From the NCBI GenBank assembly GCA_029258955.1, contig JAPDJT010000016.1, positions 1-64,000 on the forward strand: DNA of 64,000 nucleotides. The letters are read 5' to 3'. Under the pieces are notes generated by a model. That model was given only the letters and a program-made list of their open reading frames with translations. It did not search any database and had not been told where the DNA came from. A program made the translations under genes and the position numbers. This stretch comes from Thermoplasmatota archaeon. GTDB lineage: Archaea; Thermoplasmatota; E2; UBA202; JdFR-43. Positions 16,234-25,905 of this stretch are shown here, one piece after another. Positions within the stretch are counted from its first letter, which is position 1. Each line of letters begins with the position of its first letter.

Positions 16234-16341
16234 TCAGTTCGACAGTATTCTTTCACATAGTATTGGAATGCCTTTTCCACTCTTCTTTTCCCCTTTAAAT
16301 CTGTAATAAACATTGTATATTATCTTCCTTTTTACTTTCAT
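16234..16341 (-). CDS. Possible 35-residue basic protein
   Basis: It begins MKVKRKIIYNVYYRF and ends CERILSN. It has a near-perfect AAGGAGGT ribosome site five to six bases before the ATG, which is the only reason to list it. It is strongly basic. It could be a remnant. No family is recognised. Confidence 0.3.
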   Translation of the reverse strand: MKVKRKIIYNVYYRFKGEKKSGKGIPILCERILSN

Positions 16342-16377
16342 GCTCTACCTCCTTCTTTACACGAGATGGTTTTTATT

Positions 16378-16491
16378 TTACCGATAATCTTTCTTCAGAA
16401 CAGTTTCCTCTATGCCCATTTTCCTCAATCTATTCATGACTCGATCATCCACACTAATAACAATTTCAACTGGCAAAATTACTACCTCCAC
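16378..16491 (-). CDS. Possible 37-residue protein upstream of the basic mini-ORF
   Basis: A GTG-started frame (VEVVILPVEIVISVDD ... VLKKDYR) ends about 37 bases before the basic mini-ORF on the same strand. The beta-strand then Arg/Lys-rich helix pattern resembles small antitoxin-like or remnant proteins, but this is weak. Confidence 0.2.
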   Translation of the reverse strand: MEVVILPVEIVISVDDRVMNRLRKMGIEETVLKKDYR

Positions 16492-16560
16492 AACAGGGAA
16501 AAACAACAGGTGCAAATTACAGGTGTCTGTTGATTAAAATTCTATCTATAAGCGGGGTGA

Positions 16561-16634
16561 TGGGCCCGGCCGGATTTGAACCGGCGACCATCTGGTTATG
16601 AGCCAGACGCTCCACCTGGCTAAGCTACGGGCCC
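16561..16634 (-). tRNA. tRNA with CAU anticodon (Ile2 or elongator Met)
   Basis: A full cloverleaf on the minus strand: acceptor GGGCCCG/CGGGCCC with discriminator A, D-arm GCTT..GAGC, anticodon arm TCTGG-CTCATAA-CCAGA and T-arm GCCGG-TTCAAAT-CCGGC. The anticodon stem lacks the three G-C pairs of an initiator. Whether C34 is modified to agmatidine (Ile2) or it is elongator Met cannot be decided from sequence alone. CCA is not encoded and there is no intron. Confidence 0.93.
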
Positions 16635-16736
16635 CTAAAAAGAAAATATCTACAATATAAAAAATTTGTCAAATAAGATTCATCGAAAATTAATGATGAT
16701 TTTTTCATTTGCCAGAAAAACCTTCGGGTCTGTCGA

Positions 16737-16816
16737 AAATTAAATGAAATAGGGTATTGTCATAGTAAGTTCTCTTTCAGGCAATAGTGACCAATAATAG
16801 CCATTTCTTCTATTTG
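16737..16816 (+). repeat. Dispersed hairpin repeat, copy 5
   Basis: AAATGAAATAGGGTATTGTC begins the copy. Inner pairing is GG-TATT/AATA-CC, and the right end is CCATTTCTTCTATTT. TGTCGAAAAT just before it matches the TCGA flank seen at other copies. Confidence 0.65.
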
Positions 16817-16847
16817 TTCAACAAACCCAATACCTTCCTTCACAAAA

Positions 16848-16860
16848 TTTTTATATAATA
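16848..16860 (+). promoter_or_regulatory. TATA-like box of tfs
   Basis: TTTTTATATAATA lies about 22-28 bases before the ATG at 16876, consistent with a leaderless transcript. Confidence 0.55.
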
Positions 16861-16875
16861 TGCTTTTCCTTTCTT

Positions 16876-17178
16876 ATGTTCTGTCCTAAATGTGGCTCTT
16901 TGCTTTATCCAAAAGGTAAGGAAATGATTTGTAAGAGATGCGGATTTAAAAAAGCGAAGGATAATAGTATGGAGAGAATAATTGTTTCTAAAAGAAGAGA
17001 TTTGGACTCTGCAATTATAGAAACAGATATGGAACTGTTACCAAAAACAAATGTTGTTTGTCCGAGATGTGGGCATAATGAAGCTTATTGGGTCCTTCGC
17101 CAAACAAGAGCTGCTGATGAGCCTGAGACAAGAATATATACATGCACAAAATGCGGACATAGATGGAGAGAATATTAA
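16876..17178 (+). CDS. tfs: Transcription factor S (TFIIS-like cleavage factor)
   Basis: A 100-residue protein with two zinc ribbons. The N-terminal one has CPKC and CKRC (Rpb9-like), the C-terminal one CPRCGH and CTKCGH. The acidic hairpin ADEPETR carries the Asp-Glu pair that enters the polymerase to stimulate cleavage of backtracked RNA. Length and domain order match archaeal TFS. Confidence 0.95.
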   Translation: MFCPKCGSLLYPKGKEMICKRCGFKKAKDNSMERIIVSKRRDLDSAIIETDMELLPKTNVVCPRCGHNEAYWVLRQTRAADEPETRIYTCTKCGHRWREY

Positions 17179-17208
17179 ATTTTTTAAATTTGCATAATAT
17201 AAATATAT

Positions 17209-18275
17209 ATGCAAAAATTAGCTCTCATTTTTATCAGCATTTTCTTTTTACAACCATTTATTTTTCAACCTATCGAAACACAAAGTACAATAGTTTTTTG
17301 CGAGGTTGCCACTGCGACCTGGTGCAAAGCTTGTCCTTTAGCAGAAAGAGCATTATACAGCATATATTCTTCAGGAAATTATCCTTTTTATTATGTAAAT
17401 TTGGTAACGGATAGAAATATGATTGCATTTAATAGATGTCAGAAGTACAATTTTAAATATCTACCAACCTGCTTTTTTGATGGAGGATATAAAGTTGTAG
17501 TTGCCGGATACACTAATGAGAAGCCGTACAAAGAGGCAATTGAAGATTCCTGAACAGGGAAAGAAAAAATATTTTGGTGTATGCGGATGCCAAGCCTATT
17601 GATTCAAAAGGAATAGAGATAAAGGTTAACATTAAGAATATAGAAAAAGAAGAATACAAGGGCATATTAAAAATATATGCTGTGGAGATAAATTCTAGAT
17701 GGAGAAATAGTGCTGGGGAGCCATACCATTTTGCTTTTTTGGATTTAGCAATTAATAAAAATTTCACAATACACAGTTATGAAAATTATAATATTTCAGT
17801 AATTTGGAAAAATAATTGGGATGTATCCTTAGATAATTTAGTATTTTTTATTATTGTCTTTAATCAGGAAAAGCATATAGGATATTCTGACCCACCAGAA
17901 AACAATCGCTCATTTATTGCTTATTATCCAGATAATATTGCCGTTGCCCCCATAAATAAATTGTTAATAAAAATTACCAAACCATTAGAAGGTTATATTT
18001 ATGTTTTTAATAGAGAAACTTTTAAATTGCCAACTAGAAAAGCCATTGTTATTGGAAAAATAACGATGGTGGCAAGTGTAATAGGAAGAGCAAATAAGGT
18101 GGAATTTTATATTGTTGAAGGAGGCAAAGAAAGAAAAATAGCTAATTTTTCTACTCCTCCATATGAAGTAATTGTAGATGAAAAAACAGGTTTATATTCT
18201 TTAAAGGCTATAGCTTATGGCGAGGAAACTGTTACGGATTCTTGCAGGCTATTAATCATAAACTTTGATAGCTAA
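17209..18275 (+). pseudogene. Secreted thioredoxin-like protein broken by a frameshift
   Basis: The first frame (17,209-17,553) encodes a signal-like N-terminus, then FCEVATATWCKACPLAERAL, whose WCKAC resembles a redox CxxC motif, and LPTCFFDGGYKVVVAGY. It stops after AIEDS. The protein continues in another frame from about 17,544 (RFLNRERKNILVYADAKPID) to 18,275 with beta-rich domains. Continuity of sense across the join argues for one gene of about 355 residues disrupted by a single indel, real or from sequencing. TATATATGC starts it. Confidence 0.65.
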
Positions 18276-18305
18276 AAATAAATAACTTATAATGTATTTT
18301 TTATC

Positions 18306-18938
18306 ATGAAAACGCTGAAAGTTTGTTTTATTTTGTTTCTACTAATTGTCCCTATTTTTTCTGCAGCTGAAGAAGGAGAAGCACTTATTAAAATAAACTT
18401 TTATGGAAAAATAACAAAGAAAAGCATATCTTGTGATGAAGCGAAAAGAATAATTTCTGTGTTAAAAAATAACAATGAATCAAAAATTTCTCAATTATTA
18501 CATAAATTTGGGATTAATGCATCCTTAAAAATTTTTCAGAGAAATTTTGTATCCGATGGGTATTTTAATTATTTTTGTCATGTTCAAGGTTTTGGTTATA
18601 TTATGGATGAAAGAACCTCCGTAGGTATAACTGCTGGTGAACTATATTTGATGGGTTTTGAAAAAATAGCCAACATAATTTTAATGATGGTTGCGATAAG
18701 AAATAGCCTGCCATGGATACGATTTCCTTTTATAAATGTTGTCGCTATCAGCAATCAATGTGAGATTGAAACTAAAGGATATATGGGTTATTGGAAATTA
18801 TCTACACAAAATGAATTTCTTATATTTCTAATTCTGGGATTTTCTGGAATTTGGATACAAATAAGAGATGCTCCAATAGCTTTTGATTGGCTAAATGGAT
18901 TTGCTATCTCTGTTACCGCCAGCTATGTATCTGTTTAA
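18306..18938 (+). CDS. Hypothetical exported or membrane protein
   Basis: A 210-residue protein with a clear N-terminal signal sequence (KVCFILFLLIVPIFSAAEEGE). It has a hydrophilic middle and two later hydrophobic stretches (about residues 113-130 and 172-185). No known domain is recognised. AACTTATAATGT about 20 bases before the ATG is a TATA candidate. It follows the broken thioredoxin-like gene and may once have been functionally linked to it; this is only proximity. Confidence 0.5.
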   Translation: MKTLKVCFILFLLIVPIFSAAEEGEALIKINFYGKITKKSISCDEAKRIISVLKNNNESKISQLLHKFGINASLKIFQRNFVSDGYFNYFCHVQGFGYIMDERTSVGITAGELYLMGFEKIANIILMMVAIRNSLPWIRFPFINVVAISNQCEIETKGYMGYWKLSTQNEFLIFLILGFSGIWIQIRDAPIAFDWLNGFAISVTASYVSV

Positions 18939-18967
18939 TTTTAACTATTTCTTTTAATTTAACCACC

Positions 18968-19013
18968 ATGCTTATATATTACTTTTATATTCCATTTTGC
19001 CTATGATAGGAGG
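18968..19013 (+). promoter_or_regulatory. Promoter and ribosome site of the L7Ae operon
   Basis: GCTTATATATT at 18,970-18,980 is a TATA-like box. GGAGG at 19,009-19,013 is a ribosome site 9 bases before the ATG. Unlike most genes here, this mRNA should have a short leader. Confidence 0.55.
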
Positions 19014-19022
19014 CGATTTAAA

Positions 19023-19388
19023 ATGCCAATGTACGTAAGATTTGAAATGCCTGAGGATTTGATGAAGAAAGTGTATGAAGCGGTAGAGAAGGCAAGAGAT
19101 ACTGGAAAAGTGAAGAGAGGAACAAATGAAACAACAAAAGCTGTAGAGAGGGGAGAAGCAAAGCTTGTAGTCATGGCAATGGATGTCTCGCCAGAAGAAA
19201 TACTTGCTCACATGCCTTATTTATGCGAGGAGAAAGGCATTGCATATGCTTATGTGCCTTCCAAGGAAGAGCTAGGAAGAGCAGCTGGCTTGGAAGTAGC
19301 TGCTGCTTCTGTTGCCATCATTGATGAAGGGGAAGCTAAAAGCTTAGTAGAGGAAATTATTAAAAAGGTGAATGAAATAAAGGGATAA
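19023..19388 (+). CDS. rpl7ae: Ribosomal protein L7Ae (kink-turn RNA-binding protein)
   Basis: A 121-residue protein with the L7Ae signature: [18 protein letters not shown], then [19 protein letters not shown] and [14 protein letters not shown]. In archaea it binds kink-turns in 23S rRNA, box C/D and H/ACA guide RNAs and RNase P RNA. It leads the conserved L7Ae-S28e-L24e-Ndk operon, with one base to S28e. Confidence 0.97.
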   Translation: MPMYVRFEMPEDLMKKVYEAVEKARDTGKVKRGTNETTKAVERGEAKLVVMAMDVSPEEILAHMPYLCEEKGIAYAYVPSKEELGRAAGLEVAAASVAIIDEGEAKSLVEEIIKKVNEIKG

Positions 19389-19389
19389 G

Positions 19390-19602
19390 ATGCCAGAGGA
19401 CGAGGGAATTCCAGCAGAAGTTGTGGAAATCATTGGAAGAACAGGTATGTGTGGAGAAGTTATACAAGTTAGAGTTAAAATTTTAGAAGGAAAAGATAAG
19501 AATAGAGTTATAACCCGCAATGTAATGGGTCCTGTGAGGAAAGGAGATATTTTAATGTTGAGAGAAGCTGAAAGAGAAGCTAAGAAGTTGAGCGTGAAAT
19601 AA
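19390..19602 (+). CDS. rps28e: Ribosomal protein S28e
   Basis: A 70-residue OB-fold protein of the small subunit. [20 protein letters not shown] and [20 protein letters not shown] are characteristic, including the conserved [11 protein letters not shown] loop. The stop TAA shares its last base with the ATG of L24e. Confidence 0.97.
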   Translation: MPEDEGIPAEVVEIIGRTGMCGEVIQVRVKILEGKDKNRVITRNVMGPVRKGDILMLREAEREAKKLSVK

Positions 19603-19778
19603 TGGCGAGAAAATGCACTTTCTGCGGAAATGAAATTGAACCCGGCACAGGCATGATGTATGTTAAAAAAGATGGTACAATCTATTATTTTTGCTCAGGC
19701 AAATGCAGGAAGAATATGCTAAAATTAAAAAGAGACCCAAAGAAAGTCAGATGGACTAAATATTATAGAAAAACATGA
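19602..19778 (+). CDS. rpl24e: Ribosomal protein L24e
   Basis: A 58-residue protein: [20 protein letters not shown] at the start, then FCSGKCRKN and a [12 protein letters not shown] tail. The zinc ribbon is CTFC...CSGKC. It overlaps S28e by one base and Ndk by ATGA, in the usual archaeal order. Confidence 0.96.
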   Translation: MARKCTFCGNEIEPGTGMMYVKKDGTIYYFCSGKCRKNMLKLKRDPKKVRWTKYYRKT

Positions 19779-20227
19779 TGGAAAGAACATTTGTTATGAT
19801 AAAGCCAGATGGAGTGCAACGCCGTTTAATAGGAAAAATTTTGCAGAGGTTTGAAGAAGCTGGTTTAAAAATAGTTGCAATGAAATTTTTGAAAGTAAGT
19901 CACGAACTGGCGGAAAAGCATTATGAAGTTCACAAAGGAAAACCATTTTATGAAAGTTTAATCAAATACATTACTTCTGGCCCTGTAGTAGCAATGGTTA
20001 TAGAAGGACAAAATGCAATAGAAAGGGTAAGAAAAATGGTTGGCGCTACAGACCCACAAAAAGCAGAACCAGGCACCATAAGAGGAGATTTTTGTCAGCA
20101 TATAGGAAGGAATGTTATCCATGCAAGCGATGGAAAAGAAACTGCAGAGAAAGAAATAAGCTTGTGGTTCAGCGAAGATGAAATAATAAGCTATTCAATG
20201 GATGATGAAAGATGGATTTATGAATGA
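19775..20227 (+). CDS. ndk: Nucleoside-diphosphate kinase
   Basis: A 150-residue enzyme that transfers the gamma phosphate from ATP to other NDPs. The catalytic His lies in NVIHASDG and the N-terminus reads [18 protein letters not shown]. It is the fourth gene of the L7Ae operon. infB, often next in other archaea, is absent; the convergent gatE follows with 10 bases of overlap. Confidence 0.97.
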   Translation: MMERTFVMIKPDGVQRRLIGKILQRFEEAGLKIVAMKFLKVSHELAEKHYEVHKGKPFYESLIKYITSGPVVAMVIEGQNAIERVRKMVGATDPQKAEPGTIRGDFCQHIGRNVIHASDGKETAEKEISLWFSEDEIISYSMDDERWIYE

Positions 20228-22077
20228 AGCACTTTTTCCATTTCTTCTTTTAATATTTTGCTCACCAAAGCACCATCTGCTTTTCCTCTAAGTTCTTTCA
20301 TAGCTATTCCCATAAGGGGCGAGAATGCCCTTTCCTTTTTTTCCTTTATAAGTTGCTCCTTCTCCTCAACTATCCCTTTAATTATTCTTCTAATTTCCTT
20401 TTCCTCCATAAATCCTGCTTTGCACTTCTTAATTGCCTCATCTAAGCCAGCTTTTGGATTTTTTGTTAAATATCTCAATAAATCATCTACTGCTTCTTTT
20501 GCAAACAGCTTTTTATTCAATCCTTCAAGCACTTCATTTACTCTTTTTAAAGCAATGTCAATATCATAGCCTTCTTTTTCCATCTCTGCCATTACATTTA
20601 ATAAAATTCTTGCAACAATTCTTTCATATCCATACTTCTTTACAAGTTCTTCAAATACATCATCTCTTCCCCTATAAACAAGTTGTTTAGCTTCTTCATA
20701 ACTTATTTTGTACTCTTTACTCATTCTATTTATCCTTTTTTCTGGCATCTCTGGTAAATTTTTTCTAATCCTTGCTAATCTCTCTTTTGTTATTCTAATT
20801 GGAGGAATATCTGTCTCTGGATACATTCTTGCCGCGGTAGGCATTGGGCGCATATATTCTGTAAAACCATCTGGTAATGCTCTCCTAACTTCTTTTGGCA
20901 CTCCCTCCAAAGCTTGCATTGCCCTTCTTTTAACAGCTTCCAAACAATTTTTGGCTGTGTTTTCATTTCCTACAGATATAACAAATGCATCTTTTTCATT
21001 GCATCCAAGAATCTTCTTAACTTCCTTTACCTCATTTTCGCTTATTCCATAAGCTGGAAGCTCATCCGAATGTATTATTCCTCCTCCTTCTATTTTTGCA
21101 TGCACTGCAAATTCTTTTCCTAATCTATGCTCTTTATATTTTACTCCTCCAATTAATCCAGCAAAATTTGGAAGTTTTATAGCTAAAACTTTTCCACTTT
21201 TCAAGGCTTTTTTTATGAATTTGCACTGTGTTTTTTCAAACATCATGCTTACATCTTTAATTTCCTGTTTTTTTATGTCATCTGCTTTTACTCCTTTCAA
21301 TTTTTTAGCTATTTCTATCAATTCAAGCTGTCTTTTCACTTCATTTTCTAAAATTTTTGGAATGTCATTGAGATCCTGTACCCCCTTAATTTCTACTCTA
21401 TTTCCTTCTCTTATTGATACATTCAAATCCTGTCTTATTGTTCCTATTCCTCTTTTAACTTTCTTTGTAGCTCTTAAAATAAGCCCTATTTTTTCGGCAA
21501 TTTTTCTGGCTTCTTGAGGAGAAGAAATATCTGGAGAAGTAGCAATTTCTATTAATGGTATTCCAAGCCTGTCCAAAGCATATTCAACTTTTTTTCCTTC
21601 TTCTCTTAACTTTCTTGCAGAATCTTCTTCCAAACAAATTGTCTCAATTTTTATTCCATCTATTTCGCCATTCAAAGCTATTAAAGCGGTTCTTTGGAAG
21701 CCTGTTGTATTTGAACCATCTATAACTATTTTTCTCATAAAGTGGATTTCATCTATTATATCTGCTTTTAAAAGCAAAGCTACTGTTAAAGCAACATCCA
21801 CTGCTTCTTCATTTGCTTCATGAGGGGGCTCTTCATCTGCTTCAACTAAGCAAGAGGATGGCGATGCATAATAAACAAATCTCTTTTTTCTTCTCGCTTC
21901 CTCAAGAGCTGCTTTATCTAACTCTCCTAATTCAGATTGAGTGGGACGGAGAATGCGCTCAAATTTTCCATTATAGTTTTCTGTAAGTTCTGAAGGACAT
22001 TTGCAGAATAATTTACTTGTTGCTAACTGCTGATGAATCTCCAAGCCTGCTTTGAAACCTAAAGCTTTGTAATCCAT
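20218..22077 (-). CDS. gatE: Glu-tRNA(Gln) amidotransferase subunit E
   Basis: A 619-residue archaeal GatB/GatE-family protein. [20 protein letters not shown] begins the cradle domain, [16 protein letters not shown] and [11 protein letters not shown] are core motifs, and an insertion at about residues 280-410 fits the AspRS-like domain that distinguishes GatE from GatB. A Yqey-like helical tail follows ([20 protein letters not shown]). With GatD, not in this window, it converts Glu-tRNA(Gln) to Gln-tRNA(Gln). Confidence 0.95.
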   Translation of the reverse strand: MDYKALGFKAGLEIHQQLATSKLFCKCPSELTENYNGKFERILRPTQSELGELDKAALEEARRKKRFVYYASPSSCLVEADEEPPHEANEEAVDVALTVALLLKADIIDEIHFMRKIVIDGSNTTGFQRTALIALNGEIDGIKIETICLEEDSARKLREEGKKVEYALDRLGIPLIEIATSPDISSPQEARKIAEKIGLILRATKKVKRGIGTIRQDLNVSIREGNRVEIKGVQDLNDIPKILENEVKRQLELIEIAKKLKGVKADDIKKQEIKDVSMMFEKTQCKFIKKALKSGKVLAIKLPNFAGLIGGVKYKEHRLGKEFAVHAKIEGGGIIHSDELPAYGISENEVKEVKKILGCNEKDAFVISVGNENTAKNCLEAVKRRAMQALEGVPKEVRRALPDGFTEYMRPMPTAARMYPETDIPPIRITKERLARIRKNLPEMPEKRINRMSKEYKISYEEAKQLVYRGRDDVFEELVKKYGYERIVARILLNVMAEMEKEGYDIDIALKRVNEVLEGLNKKLFAKEAVDDLLRYLTKNPKAGLDEAIKKCKAGFMEEKEIRRIIKGIVEEKEQLIKEKKERAFSPLMGIAMKELRGKADGALVSKILKEEMEKVLHS

Positions 22078-22113
22078 TGAAAAAGAAATGCAAAAGGAAT
22101 TATTATCTTTTGG

Positions 22114-22434
22114 CTACCATCCCCAACTTATGAATCCTCTTATGAGACCCATTGCCAACAAAATAGTTGCTCCAATAATCATTGCTGCCCTCACATTTAC
22201 ATCTATTTCATCATTTACTAATGCCCCCAAATAAAGAGTTCCTCCCAATCCAATTATTCCTAAATCATATATAACAGCTCCTAACTTGTCGCCTGATGGC
22301 TTATCAGCAGCAATCATTATTAAGATGCCTATAAGTAAAAGTAATATTGCAATGCCTCCGGCAAGCACTATCAAGCTTTTTGATAATTTTAAATTAATGG
22401 CAACAGGTGCCTCTATTTTCTTTTCCTCGTTCAT
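22114..22434 (-). CDS. Small membrane protein, three helices
   Basis: A 106-residue protein with helices at about residues 20-44, 55-72 and 82-102 and a short charged N-terminus (MNEEKKIEAPVAINLKLSK). It is probably co-transcribed with gatE, 36 bases away on the same strand. It resembles small archaeal integral membrane proteins of unknown function. Confidence 0.55.
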   Translation of the reverse strand: MNEEKKIEAPVAINLKLSKSLIVLAGGIAILLLLIGILIMIAADKPSGDKLGAVIYDLGIIGLGGTLYLGALVNDEIDVNVRAAMIIGATILLAMGLIRGFISWGW

Positions 22435-22593
22435 GCTTTAACTTATCTCATTTGATTATAAATTTCTTTTTATTTTTTTCAGTAGCAACAGACGAAACAA
22501 AGATATGGAGAAAGAAATGTTGCATAAATTTTCCTTCATCAATGCAAAATCTTTTCTTCCAAAAAATAATAAAAGGGGAAAAATATAACACAT

Positions 22594-23862
22594 ATGCAAT
22601 TCAGAGAATTTATTGATTATTTGGATGAAAAGAAAAAGCTTTTAAGGATAAAAAAAGAAGTAAGCGTTGAATATGAAATCTCCTCCTTAATGCGCTTATT
22701 AGATGGTAAGCCTATTCTTTTTGAAAATGTATCTGGCTATGACATACCTGTTGTTGCAAATGTTTTTAGCAGTAGAAATTTGTTGGCGGAGGGCCTTAAA
22801 ATAAAGCCAGAAAATTTGATTAAAAAAATGTTAAATGCAATTGAAAATCCTGTTGAGCCAGAGGTTAAGGAAGCAAACGGTTATAAATTACTAAAAAGCT
22901 TGGATGATTTGCCTATCTTGCTTCATTATCCTCAAGATGGAGGAAAATACATTTCCTCTGCCATTATAATTGCAAATGACAAGGAATATGGTTTAAATGC
23001 TTCCTACCATAGAATGATGGTTATTGACAAAGATAAAGTAGTGATGAGAATTTTGCCGAGAGATTTCCATAAATATCTGGAAAGAGGGGTGAAAGAATTT
23101 GTAATATGTATTGGAAATCCTGTTTCTGTTGCTATTGCTTCTGCCATCTCAATGCCTACAGAAGTAAATGAATTGGCTATAGCAAATGCATTATATCCTA
23201 CGCATCTAATAAAAATAGATGGTCATTTGGCAACGCCCTCTGAAATCATAATGATTGCTGAAATTACAGATGAAATGCATGATGAAGGTCCTTTTTTAGA
23301 TTTGACAGAAACTTTTGATATAGTAAGGAAACAAAGAGTGGCAAAAATAAAGAAGATATATGCAAAAGAAAATGCCATTTATCATGCTTTATTACCTGGC
23401 GGACTAGAGCATAAAACTTTAATGGGCACTCCAAAAGAGCCAACTATATTTTATGAAGTTTCAAAAGTATGTGAGGTGAAGGATGTTTATATTACTCCTG
23501 GCGGTTGTTCATGGCTTCACGGCGTTGTAAGCATAAAAAAGCGAAATGCAGATGATGGAAAAAAAGCTATAGAAGCTGCTTTTCGCGGACATAAATCAAT
23601 GAAGCATGTTTTTGTTGTAGATGATGATATAGATATCCATGACTGGAAGCAAATAGAGTGGGCAATGGCAACTCGTTTCCAGGGAGATAAAGACATGGTG
23701 ATAAAGAAGGAAAAAGGTTCTTCTTTGGATCCATCTGCAGATCCAGAAACAAGGCTTACAACAAAAATTGGATTTGATTTAACGATTCCATGGGATAAAG
23801 AGAAAGAGAACTTTAAAAAGCCTGATGTTCCAATGAAACTTAATTTAGATGACTATCTATAG
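22594..23862 (+). CDS. UbiD-family decarboxylase (possible anhydromevalonate phosphate decarboxylase)
   Basis: A 422-residue UbiD-type enzyme needing prenylated FMN. Recognisable parts are LFENVSGYDIPVV, YRMMVIDKDKVVMRILPRD, EGPFLDLTETFD and TPGGCSWLHGVVSIKKR. In archaea a UbiD homologue of this size decarboxylates trans-anhydromevalonate 5-phosphate in the modified mevalonate pathway; that assignment is likely but cannot be proved here. The decarboxylase catalytic Glu should be within EGPFLDLTE. It overlaps trmY by 14 bases. Confidence 0.85.
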   Translation: MQFREFIDYLDEKKKLLRIKKEVSVEYEISSLMRLLDGKPILFENVSGYDIPVVANVFSSRNLLAEGLKIKPENLIKKMLNAIENPVEPEVKEANGYKLLKSLDDLPILLHYPQDGGKYISSAIIIANDKEYGLNASYHRMMVIDKDKVVMRILPRDFHKYLERGVKEFVICIGNPVSVAIASAISMPTEVNELAIANALYPTHLIKIDGHLATPSEIIMIAEITDEMHDEGPFLDLTETFDIVRKQRVAKIKKIYAKENAIYHALLPGGLEHKTLMGTPKEPTIFYEVSKVCEVKDVYITPGGCSWLHGVVSIKKRNADDGKKAIEAAFRGHKSMKHVFVVDDDIDIHDWKQIEWAMATRFQGDKDMVIKKEKGSSLDPSADPETRLTTKIGFDLTIPWDKEKENFKKPDVPMKLNLDDYL

Positions 23863-24445
23863 ACATTTTTATGTAAAATCTCATGCAATAACAACACCAA
23901 AGATAAATTTGAAGGATTTGCCAGGCTCAGCAGGCAGAATGGATGTCCTGGCAAGATGCATCAACTCTGCATTCTGGCTTTCATATGGTATAAGAAGAAA
24001 TGTTATTTTCCATACAATTCTGCATGGTGAGCCAAACCCTCCAGTCTATATAAGAATGGAAGGAGAAAAGCTAAGGAAAGTATCGCCAGATGAAAGGAGC
24101 ATCGCAATTTTTATTAAAAAAGCTTTAGAAAGAATGAAAGAAGGAATGGAAGTAGAATCTACCTCTGGCATCTTTGTAAGCAAAAAATCTTTTGAAGAGC
24201 TTTTGGAAGAAAATAAAGATAAAGATTTTTATTTATTAGATGAAAAAGGAGAAGATATTGAAAGCATAGAAATAAGCAATAAACCCTTCTTTTTCTTAGG
24301 AGACTATAAAGATTTGGAAGAGGGAGAGAAAGAAATTCTTTTTAAATATGGAGCGACACCTATTTCAATAGGGAAAAAATCTTATCTGAGTAGTCATTGC
24401 ATAGCCATAATAAACTGGATTTTAGACAAAAGAAATTTTGATTAA
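23849..24445 (+). CDS. trmY: tRNA (pseudouridine54-N1)-methyltransferase
   Basis: A 198-residue SPOUT-fold protein of the TrmY/DUF358 family. Diagnostic parts are DLPGSAGRMDVLARCINSA, SYGIRRNVIFHTILHGEPNP and a C-terminal FLGDYKDLEEGEK. It makes N1-methylpseudouridine at position 54 of archaeal tRNAs. It begins inside the end of the UbiD-like gene, so both share a transcript. Confidence 0.93.
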   Translation: MTIYRHFYVKSHAITTPKINLKDLPGSAGRMDVLARCINSAFWLSYGIRRNVIFHTILHGEPNPPVYIRMEGEKLRKVSPDERSIAIFIKKALERMKEGMEVESTSGIFVSKKSFEELLEENKDKDFYLLDEKGEDIESIEISNKPFFFLGDYKDLEEGEKEILFKYGATPISIGKKSYLSSHCIAIINWILDKRNFD

Positions 24446-24540
24446 ATGAAATTGTTATAGCGACTATTTATACATGAGAAAACTATGATATTGTATTAAT
24501 TTTCCGTAATTTCCATAAGATAACAGTTAATGGATGACCG

Positions 24541-25875
24541 CTATTTAGCCACCTTCTCCACCATTTTCTTGTATTTTTCCGCAATTTTTTCCGCATCTTT
24601 CTGGCTTTTCCCTTCCGCATATATTCTTATGATTGGCTCAGTTCCAGAGGGTCTAATTAAAACCCATCCATTATCAAAGAAAGCCTTTATTCCATCTGTA
24701 AAATCAAATTTCTTTGCATCTATTTTTTCTTTTAACTTCTCCATAACTTCTTTTTTATTGTTACACTTCACCTTTGTTTTTATTAAGTAATATTTTGGCA
24801 CTTTTTCAACCAGTTCAGATAGCTTTTTATTTTTAATGGCAAGCAATTCAAGCATAGCCATTGTTGCCATACCTCCATCCCTACAAAATTGATGCTCTGG
24901 AAATATTAGCCCGCCATTTTCTTCCCCTCCAAAAACAGCATTTATCTCAAGCATTTTTCTTGCTACAATAGGAGCACCTACTTTTGTATAAACTATCTCT
25001 CCTCCTTTAGCTTTAACATATTCTTCAACACAACTTGAAGTTGAAACTGGAGTAACAACTTTGCCACGTTTTTTTTCCACTTTAAATCCAGCCATTATTG
25101 CCAAGCTTTTATCTCCATAAACAAAGTTTCCATTTTCATCAACAAAAATAGCCCTATCAGCATCTCCATCATAAGCTACTCCTAAATCAGCATCAAATTC
25201 TTTTACTGCCTTCATTAATTCCCTTATGCTTTCTGGCGTTGGCTCTGGTTGGCGCCCAGGAAAATTTCCATCTGGTTGGGCATTTAGGGTAATAACTTTA
25301 GCTACTTGGCTAACTAAATAAGGCATTGTGAAACATGCTGCTCCATTGCAACAATCCAAAACAACTTTGAAATTTTTTTTCCTTATCTCATCTTCATTTA
25401 TTAAGGAAAGAATACCTTCAATATAGAAATCGAGGATATCAACATCATATACTTTTCCAAGCTCATTCCATGCAACCCTTACAAATTTCTCATTAAAATA
25501 AATTTTCTCTATTTCCTTTTCTTTATTTCTGGAAAGTTCTACCCCATCCTTATCAATAACTTTTATTCCATTAAACTCTGGAGGGTTATGCGAGGCAGTT
25601 ATAATTACACCTGCATCTGCATCACTATTTTTAACATAATATTGCAAAGCTGGTGATGGCGCAATTTTTGCATCAAAAACATTGCACCCTGTAGAAATCA
25701 GCCCAGCTATAACAGCATTTTTTAGCATTTCATTTGATGTTCTTGTATCTGTTGCTATAATTATATTTCCTTGGAAAAATGTTCCTATGGCTTTTCCTAA
25801 TTTTAATGCAAGCTCAGGAGACATATCCTCATTTGATACTCCCCTTACCCCGTTTGTTCCAAATAGACGTTGCAT
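24541..25875 (-). CDS. glmM: Phosphoglucosamine mutase / phosphohexomutase
   Basis: A 444-residue alpha-D-phosphohexomutase. The phospho-Ser is Ser95 in TASHNPPEFNG, the metal loop is DGDADRAIF, the sugar loop GGEENGG and the phosphate loop RPSGTEPIIRIYAE. The N-terminus LFGTNGVRG is typical of archaeal GlmM. It supplies glucosamine-1-phosphate for surface glycans. TTTTTATAG about 25 bases before the start suggests a leaderless transcript beginning after the GC-rich element at 25,906. Confidence 0.9.
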   Translation of the reverse strand: MQRLFGTNGVRGVSNEDMSPELALKLGKAIGTFFQGNIIIATDTRTSNEMLKNAVIAGLISTGCNVFDAKIAPSPALQYYVKNSDADAGVIITASHNPPEFNGIKVIDKDGVELSRNKEKEIEKIYFNEKFVRVAWNELGKVYDVDILDFYIEGILSLINEDEIRKKNFKVVLDCCNGAACFTMPYLVSQVAKVITLNAQPDGNFPGRQPEPTPESIRELMKAVKEFDADLGVAYDGDADRAIFVDENGNFVYGDKSLAIMAGFKVEKKRGKVVTPVSTSSCVEEYVKAKGGEIVYTKVGAPIVARKMLEINAVFGGEENGGLIFPEHQFCRDGGMATMAMLELLAIKNKKLSELVEKVPKYYLIKTKVKCNNKKEVMEKLKEKIDAKKFDFTDGIKAFFDNGWVLIRPSGTEPIIRIYAEGKSQKDAEKIAEKYKKMVEKVAK

Positions 25876-25905
25876 AATGTAAAAGAAAGAAAGCTATAAA
25901 AATGT

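Larger units (their letters stand above)
16153..16560. other. Intergenic stretch with only doubtful tiny ORFs
   Basis: Between DNA ligase and the tRNA there is no recognisable gene. Two tiny minus-strand reading frames (listed separately) and polypyrimidine runs are all that is seen. Confidence 0.5.

Noticed and set aside
17513-17767. Programmed frameshift in the thioredoxin-like gene
   Set aside because: No slippery heptamer or stimulatory structure is seen at the join; a simple indel is enough.
24446-24540. Additional hairpin repeat between trmY and glmM
   Set aside because: AAATGAAATTGTTATAG resembles the left arm but no right arm can be placed.
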